DNA of 60,950 nt from Clostridia bacterium (GCA_017451505.1 JAFTOF010000011.1:1-60950), one strand, 5' to 3'; counted from the first letter of the stretch, positions 1-7,708 are shown. Translations and numbers: made by a program. The notes: generated by a model not told the origin, from the sequence alone.

Positions 1-537
1 ATTGACAGAATTCTGTTCTCACAAGGCAAGGATGAAGATTTTGATGCAGATGTCTTGTATGCAGAATTTTCTAAAATAAAAGATGAGCATTTGCAGAAAA
101 TTCATGAGGCTATGATTGAACAGAATTGGCATCTTATGATAAAAGAAGACCGGGAAACATTTCTTTCTGAGTGGTTGCCCGAGTTAGAAGAATATTTTGA
201 TATTCTGTCCGATTTCACTTTCAGCGGTTACAGAATTTTAAATGACTTAATTCTGGACATAAGAGAAGCCAATTCCGTAGAGTCATCAAGGCAGTTATAC
301 CGTGACGGAGACACCGAGAATATGGTTGTTATGACAGATGCTTATGTAAATAAACTTGCCTCTGACAGTTATCGTGAAGCAGTGGCAAAAAAATGCCGTG
401 AGATTTTGGAGAAAATTATCAAGCCTGCGGATGCTGTCAAACATGCTGTTGCACTTGGTAAACGAGATTTTATGTGGGATGTACTTATTGATTGTATATC
501 CAAAAATGCATTGAAGGTCAGGGGGGATGATTTATGA
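1..537 (+). CDS. Uncharacterised protein, C-terminal part (gene runs off the left edge)
   Basis: The reading frame is open from the first base of the window to a TGA at 535-537, so about 178 C-terminal residues are visible and the true start lies outside. A TTG at 55 could be read as a start but has no ribosome site and the frame is open before it, so I treat the gene as cut by the window. The product is acidic, probably mostly helical, without membrane segments, signal peptide or any motif I recognise. Its stop overlaps the next start by four bases (ATGA), so the two are translationally coupled. Both genes sit just inside the presumed end of an element integrated at a tRNA-Pro gene, which makes them accessory cargo. 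No function is assigned. Confidence 0.7.
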   Translation: MDRILFSQGKDEDFDADVLYAEFSKIKDEHLQKIHEAMIEQNWHLMIKEDRETFLSEWLPELEEYFDILSDFTFSGYRILNDLILDIREANSVESSRQLYRDGDTENMVVMTDAYVNKLASDSYREAVAKKCREILEKIIKPADAVKHAVALGKRDFMWDVLIDCISKNALKVRGDDL

Positions 538-1376
538 TTAACGAAAGAGAAGAATTTTTAAGTTATATAAATTTTCCTGAATATACTTCACACAGTAAGA
601 CGGACTACGGTTATCTCGGCAGATTCACTCTGAAAATGTTTGAAGATTTAATAGGGTTCGAAAGAGTCCTTACCATTCTTGCAAGAGGATATATGTTTGA
701 CGAAGAAGACAATGCAGATATTGAACGTGCAGAAAAGGCAATCCGTGCTTGGTGCAGTGTTCCGGATAAGAAAAATGCCAAACCTTTAGAGGATTGGCAA
801 TATATAACCGATTTTCGTGCTTTGCATGATGAATTTCCCGAGCTTGTTGATAAGAATGGTAAAGGCTGGCTTTACAGACATATAGCGAATATTGTGGCTT
901 ATGTAAAAAAGAACCCTGACAAGGTCAGCGTAGCTGCAACCACGAAAATGGACGGATATTTGAAGAAATTCGAAAGGAATTGGCGAGAAAAGATTAAGCA
1001 ATTTCATACAACCATTTATGATGTTAATACCATAAACGGTTGGATAATACGATTTGACGGAATTGTTGCCGATGCACTTGAGCTTGGCCCGCTTCGTGAA
1101 GAGAAAATAGAAATTCCTGATTCAATTCTGGATAAGCTACACGAGATTCTTCCAGAGAATTGCATAGAGGGAGTCACTGTTTTAATCAAATATTATATTG
1201 CCAACAGGCAGCCTGACACAGATTGGGTTGTTATCTCGCACATAAATCTTGATGGATTTCTTGGCTACGGCACATTCACAAAGAAACTCCTTGCAACAAT
1301 ACCAGAGGATATTTTAATTCGTTCAACAAATCACGGCGTTAACCGATATAAAATAATGCCGGAATTTTTGCCGTAA
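534..1376 (+). CDS. Uncharacterised 280-aa protein, coupled to the gene before it
   Basis: The ATG lies inside the ATGA overlap with the preceding gene and is preceded by AGGGGGG, an excellent ribosome site, which fixes the start. The product is a soluble, mixed-charge 280-residue protein with no signal peptide or transmembrane stretch. I recognise no catalytic motif. The C-terminal third contains a run of hydrophobic beta-like segments (around residues 225-250) and a basic patch near residues 263-273. It is the last gene before the truncated tRNA-Pro at 1782, so it is probably carried by an integrated element together with its partner. Possible roles include defence or regulation, but the sequence alone does not support any of them. 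Confidence 0.7.
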   Translation: MINEREEFLSYINFPEYTSHSKTDYGYLGRFTLKMFEDLIGFERVLTILARGYMFDEEDNADIERAEKAIRAWCSVPDKKNAKPLEDWQYITDFRALHDEFPELVDKNGKGWLYRHIANIVAYVKKNPDKVSVAATTKMDGYLKKFERNWREKIKQFHTTIYDVNTINGWIIRFDGIVADALELGPLREEKIEIPDSILDKLHEILPENCIEGVTVLIKYYIANRQPDTDWVVISHINLDGFLGYGTFTKKLLATIPEDILIRSTNHGVNRYKIMPEFLP

Positions 1377-1384
1377 AATGAAAC

Positions 1385-1428
1385 AAGCGGAACCGAGATT
1401 TCTTCCGATTTCTTGATTCCGCTTTTTC
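1385..1428 (+). terminator. Probable terminator of the two-gene unit
   Basis: Arms AAGCGGAA (1385-1392) and TTCCGCTT (1417-1424) enclose a longer imperfect stem and are followed by a T-run. It lies 9 bases past the stop at 1376. Confidence 0.6.
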
Positions 1429-1781
1429 TTTGTTTCCACCGTGTCATATTTTGATATGGCGTTTAAGCTATGATTTGTCGTAATTGGCGCAAAAATGTGT
1501 TGTATTGGTTTGTAAAAATAATTGCTGTGCAATTCTGCATTAATTCATTCCATTGTCTTACACTGGCAATTCTGCCTTGTACTATTGCAATTCTATGGAA
1601 TGTATGTTATAATTCCATTAGATTTGTCGTAATGCAGGTAATGTTTTTGACCACATGTTATCCCACAGTTAGCTCTGGAGTATATGGAAACAGTGGAGAT
1701 AAGATGTCTAAAGAGTATATTGAATGTAGCGGAAAGGGCTAAAAAAGGCAAAAACCGCTATATATCAGGCTTTAGAGCGTG
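1429..1781. other. Non-coding end of an integrated element
   Basis: No convincing gene lies here. The stretch holds an exact 13-bp direct repeat GATTTGTCGTAAT (1472-1484 and 1621-1633) and short repeats CAATTCTGC (1530-1538, 1567-1575) with a relative at 1588-1596. There is also an imperfect inverted pair TTATCCCACAGTT (about 1658) and its partner near 1688-1704. Spaced repeats next to an attachment site resemble arm-type integrase sites; that is inference. A good promoter, TTGCAA (1585-1590), 17 bp, TATAAT (1608-1613), points right. The only thing read from it with a ribosome site is a 12-codon frame at 1704-1742, perhaps a beheaded gene. Confidence 0.45.
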
Positions 1782-1826
1782 TTCGGGACGAAGAGGCCGC
1801 GGGTTCAAGTCCCGCCACTCCGACCA
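1782..1826 (+). other. attachment-site remnant: 3' half of a tRNA-Pro(CGG) gene
   Basis: From the anticodon loop (TTCGGGA, anticodon CGG) through the anticodon 3' stem, variable loop, T-arm GCGGG-TTCAAGT-CCCGC, acceptor 3' strand CACTCCG, discriminator A and CCA, the sequence is a normal tRNA. The matching acceptor 5' strand CGGAGTG is absent upstream and the anticodon 5' stem does not pair, so the gene is not functional here. Integrases that target tRNA genes leave exactly this kind of 3' half at the distal end of the inserted element. The intact gene would lie at the other end, to the left of the window. Confidence 0.75.
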
Positions 1827-1830
1827 AAAA

Positions 1831-1875
1831 AAGAGAAGAGGAGTTCCACGAAAGTGGGACTCTTTTTCTCTTTTT
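1831..1875 (+). terminator. Terminator after the tRNA-Pro remnant
   Basis: GAGTTCCAC (1841-1849), loop GAAA, GTGGGACTC (1854-1862), extended by the A/G-rich and T/C-rich flanks and a T-run. It is the usual arrangement just downstream of a tRNA gene. Confidence 0.75.
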
Positions 1876-1881
1876 GCTTTA

Positions 1882-1897
1882 GGCGGGACTTGAACCC
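1882..1897 (-). repeat. Inverted 16-bp copy of the tRNA T-arm
   Basis: GGCGGGACTTGAACCC is the exact reverse complement of 1801-1816 in the tRNA remnant. It is not followed by an acceptor sequence, so it is not a second tRNA. Together with the terminator between them it makes an unusually long nested inverted repeat from 1801 to 1897. Confidence 0.6.
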
Positions 1898-1906
1898 TAA
1901 TAGTGC

Positions 1907-1940
1907 AAAAAAGCTTCCGGAAAATCCGGAAGCTTTTTTA
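1907..1940 (-). terminator. pckA terminator
   Basis: Perfect stem AAGCTTCCGGA / TCCGGAAGCTT with A-run and T-run on the two sides, so it can act on both strands. It starts 13 bases beyond the pckA stop. Confidence 0.8.
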
Positions 1941-1952
1941 CTAATTTTCATA

Positions 1953-3557
1953 TTATAACTGAGGACCTGCAGATACAAGTGCCTTACCAGCTTCGTTGCC
2001 TGTGTATTTAGCAAAGTTCTTTACGAAACGAGCAGCAAGGTCTTTTGCCTTTTCATCCCATTCGGACGCGTTTTCGTATGTGTCACGGGGGTCAAGGATT
2101 CCTGTATCAACACCGGGAAGTGCTGTGGGAACTGCAAGGTTGAAGTAAGGGATTTCCTTAGTTTCTGCCTTGAGGATAGAACCGTCAAGAATAGCATCGA
2201 TAATTCCGCGGGTATCCTTAATGGAGATACGCTTACCTGTTCCGTTCCAGCCTGTGTTTACAAGGTATGCCTTTGCACCGCTCTTTTCCATCTTCTTAAC
2301 AAGCTCTTCAGCATACTTTGTGGGATGAAGCTCCAAAAATGCCTGACCGAAGCAAGCTGAGAATGTGGGAGTAGGCTCTGTGATTCCACGCTCTGTTCCT
2401 GCAAGCTTTGATGTGAAGCCTGAAAGGAAGTAGTACTGAGCCTGCTCGGGTGTAAGGATTGAAACGGGAGGAAGTACGCCGAAAGCATCCGCAGAAAGGA
2501 AGATTACATTCTTCGCATCGGGAGCTGCAGATACGGGGCGAACAATCTTTTCAATATGATCAATGGGATAAGATACACGAGTATTTTCTGTAACGCTGTC
2601 ATCTGCGAAATCGCAAACGCCATTTTCGTCAACAGTTACGTTTTCAAGAAGTGCGTTACGCTTAATAGCTTTGTAAATATCAGGCTCTGATTCCTTGTCA
2701 AGGTTAATAACCTTTGCATAGCAGCCGCCTTCAAAATTGAATACACCCTTGTCGTCCCAGCCGTGTTCGTCATCACCAATGAGAAGTCTCTTGGGATCTG
2801 TGGAAAGAGTTGTCTTACCTGTACCTGAAAGGCCGAAGAAGAGTGCTGTGTTTTCACCGTTCATATCGGTGTTTGCACTACAGTGCATGGAAGCCATGCC
2901 GTTAAGGGGAAGGAAGTAGTTCATCATAGAGAACATACCCTTCTTCATTTCACCGCCGTACCATGTATTAAGAATAACCTGCTCACGGGAAGTGATATTA
3001 AATACTGCTGCTGTTTCGCTGTTAAGACCAAGCTCTTTGTAGTTTTCAACCTTAGCCTTTGATGCGTTGTAGCAAACAAAGTCGGGCTCGAAGTTTTCAA
3101 GTTCCTCTGCTGTGGGGTTGATGAACATGTTCTTAACGAAATGAGCCTGCCAAGCAACCTCCATGATGAAACGGATTGCCATACGGGAATCTTCGTTTGC
3201 ACCGCAGAATACGTCTACAACATAAAGCTTCTTATCGGAAAGCTCCTTGATTGCAAGCTTCTTAAGCTCTGCCCATGCTTCTTCGCTGCAGGGATGGTTA
3301 TCATTCTTGAATTCGTCTGATGTCCACCAAACTGTATCCTTTGAATTTTCATCCATTACGATGAACTTATCTTTGGGAGAACGACCTGTGTAAATACCTG
3401 TCATAACGTTTACTGCACCAAGCTCAGTTACCTGACCTTTTTCAAAACCTTCAAGGGAAGGATCTGTTTCAGCAACGAAAAGTTCCTCGTAGGAAGGATT
3501 ATGAATAATTTCCTTCACGCCTGTGATACCGTACTTAGTTAAATCTACCTTTGCCAT
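1953..3557 (-). CDS. pckA: Phosphoenolpyruvate carboxykinase (ATP)
   Basis: This enzyme interconverts oxaloacetate plus ATP with PEP, CO2 and ADP in the cytosol, and is used for gluconeogenesis or, in many gut anaerobes, for CO2 fixation during fermentation. At 534 residues it has the full length of the ATP-dependent family. Visible signatures are the substrate loop GRSPKDKF (58-65), the P-loop GLSGTGKTT (242-250) and the metal-binding GDDEHGW (261-267). The ATG follows an A/G-rich site (AAGAGGAATG). The gene stands alone with its own promoter (3639-3667) and terminator. A candidate non-coding RNA is transcribed toward it from further upstream. Confidence 0.97.
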   Translation of the reverse strand: MAKVDLTKYGITGVKEIIHNPSYEELFVAETDPSLEGFEKGQVTELGAVNVMTGIYTGRSPKDKFIVMDENSKDTVWWTSDEFKNDNHPCSEEAWAELKKLAIKELSDKKLYVVDVFCGANEDSRMAIRFIMEVAWQAHFVKNMFINPTAEELENFEPDFVCYNASKAKVENYKELGLNSETAAVFNITSREQVILNTWYGGEMKKGMFSMMNYFLPLNGMASMHCSANTDMNGENTALFFGLSGTGKTTLSTDPKRLLIGDDEHGWDDKGVFNFEGGCYAKVINLDKESEPDIYKAIKRNALLENVTVDENGVCDFADDSVTENTRVSYPIDHIEKIVRPVSAAPDAKNVIFLSADAFGVLPPVSILTPEQAQYYFLSGFTSKLAGTERGITEPTPTFSACFGQAFLELHPTKYAEELVKKMEKSGAKAYLVNTGWNGTGKRISIKDTRGIIDAILDGSILKAETKEIPYFNLAVPTALPGVDTGILDPRDTYENASEWDEKAKDLAARFVKNFAKYTGNEAGKALVSAGPQL

Positions 3558-3638
3558 ACCATCATTCCTCTTTTCTTAAATATGCGTGTGATAATTTTCA
3601 CGAAGACGCGAAAATTTCCCGATTTTACATCTTTTCAC

Positions 3639-3667
3639 ATTATAGCACACGAAAAAACAAAATGCAA
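3639..3667 (-). promoter_or_regulatory. pckA promoter
   Basis: On the minus strand TTGCAT (3667-3662), 17 bp, TATAAT (3644-3639). The leader to the ATG at 3557 is about 75 nt. Confidence 0.75.
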
Positions 3668-3736
3668 TAGTAAAAATAAAAAAATCGCTATTTTGATAAC
3701 GATTAAAATCCACCTCTGTTTTTGAAGCATATATAT

Positions 3737-4143
3737 AAAAAGAAGCGACCCTTGATTGTATTTCTTTACACACAACCAAGGGTCACTTCTGTTCACTCTT
3801 AATATCTAACATCTTTTGTTATCCTCTCTTTCTTTATCTGCCGCTCAACGCATAATCACATCTTTAAAACTTAATCACGAATCTTTACCATTCTCTAAGG
3901 AGAAAACCTGTGCTTTATATGTACTTTTGCTTGAGGGGCGAATTTTGTACTTTTTAATTGAAGTGCTTATTTGATTTGAACCATTCCTTGCTTGTTCCTT
4001 TCTTCCAAACAATCTATATTAAACGTATCACCGTCGTGTTTTAATTATTCACCAATCACTTACAAGGTTCAAATCTTCATTTGCTGCTTCTTTTAAAAAG
4101 TGTTAAATCTTACTTTCTCATTGGAGTGTACCTCTCTTTCCTT
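3737..4143 (-). ncRNA. Candidate ~400-nt non-coding RNA, family not recognised
   Basis: A strong promoter (4150-4178) and a strong intrinsic terminator (3739-3792) bound about 405 nt on the minus strand. Every ATG in it runs into a stop within a few codons. I checked for and did not find the RNase P GAGGAAAGTCC core, a tmRNA tRNA-like end, or an SRP-type apical loop. The transcript contains a direct repeat AAAAGTACA (within 3919-3950) around a G/C-rich bend. It could be a highly diverged member of a known large RNA (6S-like RNAs are usually shorter) or something new. The boundaries are inferred from the promoter and terminator; expression is not shown by sequence. Confidence 0.6.
3739..3792 (-). 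terminator. Terminator of the candidate RNA
   Basis: A 19-bp stem between 3741-3759 and 3772-3790, broken only by two wobble pairs that are G-U when read on the minus strand, followed by TTTTT. The wobble orientation supports minus-strand transcription. Confidence 0.85.
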
Positions 4144-4149
4144 GATTTA

Positions 4150-4178
4150 AGTGTAGCACAGAAAAAAGCCATTTTCAA
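4150..4178 (-). promoter_or_regulatory. Promoter of the candidate RNA
   Basis: Minus strand TTGAAA (4178-4173), 17 bp, TACACT (4155-4150). Predicted start near 4143. Confidence 0.7.
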
Positions 4179-4252
4179 TTGACAAATTCTAAAAATATGA
4201 AAATCACTTTTTGTGTAATAGGGAGAATTTTTCAGAGTATTTCAAAATAGTA

Positions 4253-4281
4253 TTTACAACCGCTTTATTTTATTATATAAT
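4253..4281 (+). promoter_or_regulatory. Promoter of the ZIP transporter gene
   Basis: TTTACA (4253-4258), 17 bp, TATAAT (4276-4281). Transcription would start near 4288, leaving a leader of about 145 nt. It is divergent from the promoter of the candidate RNA. Confidence 0.75.
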
Positions 4282-4287
4282 GAATGT

Positions 4288-4413
4288 GTTGGGCATTGTG
4301 AAAGATGCTCTTTTTTATCGTATAGGAACTGCGTGAATTTAAGACGCGTGCAACTATGTCAACACCAAGCAGATACGCGACGCGGGTGAAGCGGCACGCT
4401 TCTTTTTTATTTA
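4288..4413 (+). promoter_or_regulatory. Leader with two terminator-like hairpins before the ZIP gene
   Basis: Just after the predicted start, GGGCAT/ATGCTC (4291-4310) is followed by six Ts. A second hairpin, GAAGCG-GCA-CGCTTC (4388-4402), is followed by six Ts. Only about 15 nt separate it from the AAAGGAGG ribosome site. This layout is typical of transcription attenuation by a riboswitch or protein. The region between contains CGCGT/ACGCG arms (near 4346 and 4375) that could form alternative pairings. The ligand is unknown; a metal is suggested only by the downstream gene. Confidence 0.5.
4311..4409 (+). repeat. Conserved element A, copy 1
   Basis: About 99 bp matching the reverse strand of 29671-29770. 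The first ~18 bases (around CGTATAGGAA) and the last ~25 (GGTGAAGCGGCACGCTTC plus T-run) are nearly identical; the middle has diverged. Confidence 0.75.
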
Positions 4414-4433
4414 GAAATTAAAGGAGGATTTCT

Positions 4434-5186
4434 ATGAATTTAGTCCTTGTTACTGCCCTTGGCGTAGGCGGGGCAACAGTTTTCGGTGCGTTAATCGGCT
4501 TTTTGTTTAAAAACATATCTCATAAATTTTCCGATATAGTTCTTGCTTTTGCCGCAGGAGTAATGCTTTCAGCGGCTGTGCTGGGGCTGATTCTTCCGTC
4601 CGTTGAATACGGCGGTAAGTACGCTGTGTTAATTACGGTTGCAGGCATTTTCACAGGTGCATTGTGCCTGAATCTCATAGACAAGCTGGTCCCCCATTTG
4701 CATAAAATGGCAGGTACTGATATTGAATCGCATAACAAAACGCATCTGAGCAAGGTTTTGCTTTTTGTTATGGCTATTGCTATTCATAACCTGCCCGAAG
4801 GTATTGCGGCAGGTGTGGGTTTCGGAAGCGGTAACAATGCACAGGCACTTTTGATTGCGGGCGGTATAGCTCTGCAGAATATTCCCGAGGGAATGGTTAT
4901 CATTGCTCCCATGCTTTCGGCAGGCGTCAGTGCAAGAAGGACCTTTATTATCGCAATGCTGACAGGGCTTGTGGAGGTTATCGGTACGTTCATCGGATTT
5001 TATGCGGTAAGCATTGCAAAAATCATTCTTCCCTTTGCACTTGCTTTTGCAGGCGGTACAATGCTTTATGTAGTAAGTGATGAAATGATTCCCAAAACTC
5101 ATGCACACGGAAGCGAGCGTGGGGCAACATATTCCCTGTTGGTCGGCTTTTGTATAATGCTGATAAGCGATATTCTGTTAGGATAA
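4434..5186 (+). CDS. ZIP family metal transporter
   Basis: Inner-membrane divalent-cation transporter of the ZIP family (Zn, Mn or Fe uptake in characterised members). The 250 residues form about eight hydrophobic helices. The paired metal-site motifs HNLPEG (118-123) and QNIPEG (148-153) in helices 4 and 5 are intact. A histidine-bearing loop (residues 88-104) joins helices 3 and 4, and a HAHG sequence lies near the C-terminus. The start follows AAAGGAGG with ideal spacing. A leader with two terminator-like hairpins precedes it. Since manganese riboswitches and a Mn-type CDF lie elsewhere in the window, Mn or Zn are both plausible substrates, but the sequence does not decide. Confidence 0.93.
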   Translation: MNLVLVTALGVGGATVFGALIGFLFKNISHKFSDIVLAFAAGVMLSAAVLGLILPSVEYGGKYAVLITVAGIFTGALCLNLIDKLVPHLHKMAGTDIESHNKTHLSKVLLFVMAIAIHNLPEGIAAGVGFGSGNNAQALLIAGGIALQNIPEGMVIIAPMLSAGVSARRTFIIAMLTGLVEVIGTFIGFYAVSIAKIILPFALAFAGGTMLYVVSDEMIPKTHAHGSERGATYSLLVGFCIMLISDILLG

Positions 5187-5205
5187 ACAGGCGTAAAAAT
5201 AAGAC

Positions 5206-5243
5206 GAGGTGTAAAAAGGTTTAACCTTTTTACACCTCTTTTT
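5206..5243 (+). terminator. Terminator after the ZIP gene
   Basis: Perfect 16-bp stem GAGGTGTAAAAAGGTT / AACCTTTTTACACCTC followed by TTTTT. It lies between convergent genes and may serve both. Confidence 0.85.
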
Positions 5244-5255
5244 CAATATTAAAAA

Positions 5256-6641
5256 TTAAAGGACATTTATTTCCGTTCTATATATCCTTCTCATATAAAT
5301 AACCGAAAGCGTAATGGATGCAATCTCCGCTATAGGAAAGGACAGCCACATATACGTTATATCACGGGTAGTTATTGCTAATAAAAACGCTACGGGAATA
5401 AGCACCACAAGCTGACGGCACACAGAAACAATCAGGCTGAGCACGCCTTTTCCCATTGCCTGAAATACCGAGCCTGCCACAACGCAATACCCAGCAAACA
5501 GGAAGCTTATCGAAATATATCGCATCGTGGGAACACCGATTGCAATAATGTTTTTCATATCGCTTTCCCCTGTGTCAAAGAGCATAAGGAGCTTTTCGGG
5601 AATAAGCTGGAATAAGGAAAAGCCAATAACCATAATTGCACAAGCGTAAATAATGGAAAGCTTAATGGTTTTCTTGATTCTTTCCTTGTTTTTTGCTCCG
5701 TAGTTATAGGCAACTATTGGCACCATACCATTGTTAAGCCCGAATATGGGCATAAACACAAAGCTTTGAAGCTTAAAGTATATTCCGAATACTGCCTGAC
5801 CTGTAGCCGCAGTCGCCGCCCCGAAAATACGCATAATCTGATTCATGCAGACCGTCATAACCGAGCCTATGGAGGCCATGCAAATTGACGGTACTCCTAC
5901 GGAATAAATTCGCTTAATTATTTCTTTATCGGGCTTTAAAACATCAAATTTTGATATGGTAATATCCCTGTTATATCTTCGATTAATTATAATTGCCAGC
6001 AAAAGAGCCACTATCTGCCCCGTTACCGTAGCAATCGCTGCACCCAAAACGCCCATTTTCGGAAATCCGAAATATCCGTAAATCATAATAGGGTCAAGAA
6101 TTATATTAATAACAGCACCCGAAAGCTGGACAATCATACTAAGCATTGTTTTGCCTGTTGACTGCAAAAGCTTTTCATACATTGTCTGCCCGAAAAGACC
6201 TATGGAAAAAAGCATACATACGCTAAGGTATCCGCTTCCCTGTTCTGCTACGGCACTGCTTGCTCCGAATGAATCAAAATACGGCTTTGAAAAAAGCACG
6301 CCTAAAAGCATTATTGCCGCGGCACTTACAATGCTCAGAAACAAACCGTTTGCCGCTACCTTATTGGCTTTCGCAAAATTCTTTTCGCCCAGACTTCTTG
6401 ATAAAAGTGCGTTTGTTCCCACGCCTGTTCCCACACCTATGGCTATCATCAGATTCTGTACGGGGAATGCCAGTGACAGAGCCGTCAGTGCGTCCTGCCC
6501 CAGTCCCGATACAAACATGGTATCAACCACATTATAAAGAGCCTGTGTGAGCATTGAAATCATCATTGGAATAGCCATTGATAAGAGCAGGGAATTTATA
6601 TTTTTTGTCCCCATCTTATTTTCTCTTGTGTTTTGCTGCAT
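5256..6641 (-). CDS. MATE family efflux transporter
   Basis: Multidrug and toxin extrusion type antiporter with 12 hydrophobic helices in two homologous halves, 461 residues with the start chosen here. That ATG is at 6641, preceded by GAGGT eight bases upstream; longer in-frame versions would overlap the HAD gene by 26 bp and have no ribosome site. N-terminal MATE hallmarks include the SMAIPMMISML segment and the ALSLAFPVQNLM segment. The gene lies 10 bp after the HAD phosphatase gene, so the two are probably co-transcribed. The exported substrate cannot be read from sequence. A second, distinct MATE gene is at 58.2 kb. Confidence 0.93.
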   Translation of the reverse strand: MQQNTRENKMGTKNINSLLLSMAIPMMISMLTQALYNVVDTMFVSGLGQDALTALSLAFPVQNLMIAIGVGTGVGTNALLSRSLGEKNFAKANKVAANGLFLSIVSAAAIMLLGVLFSKPYFDSFGASSAVAEQGSGYLSVCMLFSIGLFGQTMYEKLLQSTGKTMLSMIVQLSGAVINIILDPIMIYGYFGFPKMGVLGAAIATVTGQIVALLLAIIINRRYNRDITISKFDVLKPDKEIIKRIYSVGVPSICMASIGSVMTVCMNQIMRIFGAATAATGQAVFGIYFKLQSFVFMPIFGLNNGMVPIVAYNYGAKNKERIKKTIKLSIIYACAIMVIGFSLFQLIPEKLLMLFDTGESDMKNIIAIGVPTMRYISISFLFAGYCVVAGSVFQAMGKGVLSLIVSVCRQLVVLIPVAFLLAITTRDITYMWLSFPIAEIASITLSVIYMRRIYRTEINVL

Positions 6642-6651
6642 TATTATTACC

Positions 6652-7473
6652 TCAAATCTTAATTTTTCCCTCGTCAATATCCCAAATAAGCTTTGCTATT
6701 GCATCTTCTTCATTGCTGACAGTAATTATGTCCGCTGCGTTTTTTGCAGCCTTGCTGGCATTTGCCACGGCAAGTCCCAATCCGCTGCATGAAATCATGG
6801 ATGCATCATTATCGTTGTCCCCGATTGCTACAGTTCTTTTCATATCAATACCGAGAATATCGGCAAGCCTTATTACAACGTTTCCCTTACTCATACCCTT
6901 AGGAAGTATTTCGTAATATTCGGGATGGGAGCGGATAAAATCATACTTCTCTGCCAATGGGTGTGAATTTAACATATCACGAAGCTTAAAAATCTCCTCT
7001 TCCTTATCATGGGCAAAAAGCACCTTTGCGATTGTTTCCTTTACGTCGTAGTAATGGCATCTTATATCCTTAAATCCCGCAACATCTCTGTGTCTTATCA
7101 GGGATTCGTTCATCTTGCAGAAATAACTGTCCTCAAAACCGCAAATCTGTATTGACATTCCGGGGAGATTCTTGTCAATATACTCAACCATCTGGAGGGC
7201 TTCACGGTCAAGAGATTGCGTCCAGACATACTCCTTTTTTTCCATATCGTATATGCCGCCGCCGTTAAAGCACCCTATGGGGGCATTGGGCAACACTTCA
7301 TTATATATATCTCCCACAATTACAGGCGGTCTTCCCGTAACAAAGGTGAATAATCCGCCGTTATTCTTAAAATATTCAATTGCTTCTTTATTTTTATCTG
7401 AAATGGTTTTATCATTTCGAAGAAGCGTATCATCAAGATCGGTAGTGATAAGTATTCCTTCAAATTTTTTCAT
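6652..7473 (-). CDS. Cof-type HAD-IIB family phosphatase
   Basis: Haloacid dehalogenase hydrolase of the Cof subfamily, usually acting on small sugar phosphates or cofactor phosphates in the cytosol. The nucleophile motif DLDDT is at residues 12-16. The C-terminal metal motif GDNDND occurs near residue 218, and between them lies the alpha/beta cap expected for type IIB. Length 273 is typical. The ATG follows AAAGGAGG. It is the first gene of a two-gene unit with the MATE transporter. Specificity in this family is broad, so no substrate is given. Confidence 0.92.
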   Translation of the reverse strand: MKKFEGILITTDLDDTLLRNDKTISDKNKEAIEYFKNNGGLFTFVTGRPPVIVGDIYNEVLPNAPIGCFNGGGIYDMEKKEYVWTQSLDREALQMVEYIDKNLPGMSIQICGFEDSYFCKMNESLIRHRDVAGFKDIRCHYYDVKETIAKVLFAHDKEEEIFKLRDMLNSHPLAEKYDFIRSHPEYYEILPKGMSKGNVVIRLADILGIDMKRTVAIGDNDNDASMISCSGLGLAVANASKAAKNAADIITVSNEEDAIAKLIWDIDEGKIKI

Positions 7474-7495
7474 AGGTAGCCTCCTTTTGTAACTT

Positions 7496-7665
7496 TATGA
7501 AATCGTTCACTTTGTTCACGATGAAATCCAAACAAGTTTGGATGAAATCAAAGCTCTGCGGCTTTGATGAAATTAAATCCGTCTTTAATCGCCCGACAAA
7601 GTCGGATTTCATCTGCAAAGCAGATTTCATCACGGAGTGATTTATTCCGTCTGAAGGACGGATTT
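7496..7665. repeat. Array of GATGAAATC-linked hairpins
   Basis: The nonamer GATGAAATC or a close variant recurs between short palindromes such as CCAAACAAGTTTGG and CAAAGC-N6-GCTTTG. In the right half the inverse GATTTCATC recurs around TGCAAAGCA and similar cores. Each palindrome differs while the linker is conserved. It sits between the HAD gene and the tRNA terminator. Nothing coding is seen. I recall similar arrays in gut Clostridia genomes, but this cannot be checked here. Confidence 0.75.
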
Positions 7666-7670
7666 AGTTG

Positions 7671-7707
7671 AAAAGACGGTAGATTCTATTAGAATCTACC
7701 GTCTTTT
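7671..7707 (-). terminator. Terminator downstream of tRNA-Pro
   Basis: Perfect inverted repeat of 18 bp per arm (7671-7688 with 7690-7707), A-run and T-run at the ends, two bases past the CCA end of the tRNA. Confidence 0.8.
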
Positions 7708-7708
7708 C

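Noticed and set aside
1470-1742. 90-codon open frame on the plus strand
   Set aside because: No ribosome site at its start, atypical composition, and it overlaps the repeat-rich end of the integrated element.
1782-1826. Intact tRNA gene
   Set aside because: The acceptor 5' strand and D-arm cannot be found upstream and the anticodon 5' stem fails to pair.
4288-4413. NiCo (czcD) or yybP-ykoY riboswitch in front of the ZIP gene
   Set aside because: Neither the conserved czcD-type purine-rich junction nor GGGAGTAGC/CGAGAC motifs are present; only a generic attenuator layout is supported.
4629-5108. Long antisense frames over the ZIP, sugar-operon and miaB-tatD genes
   Set aside because: They follow the codon pattern of the real genes on the opposite strand and have no ribosome sites.
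7496-7665. CRISPR array
   Set aside because: Repeats are only nine bases, spacers are palindromic and short, orientation flips, and no cas genes are near.
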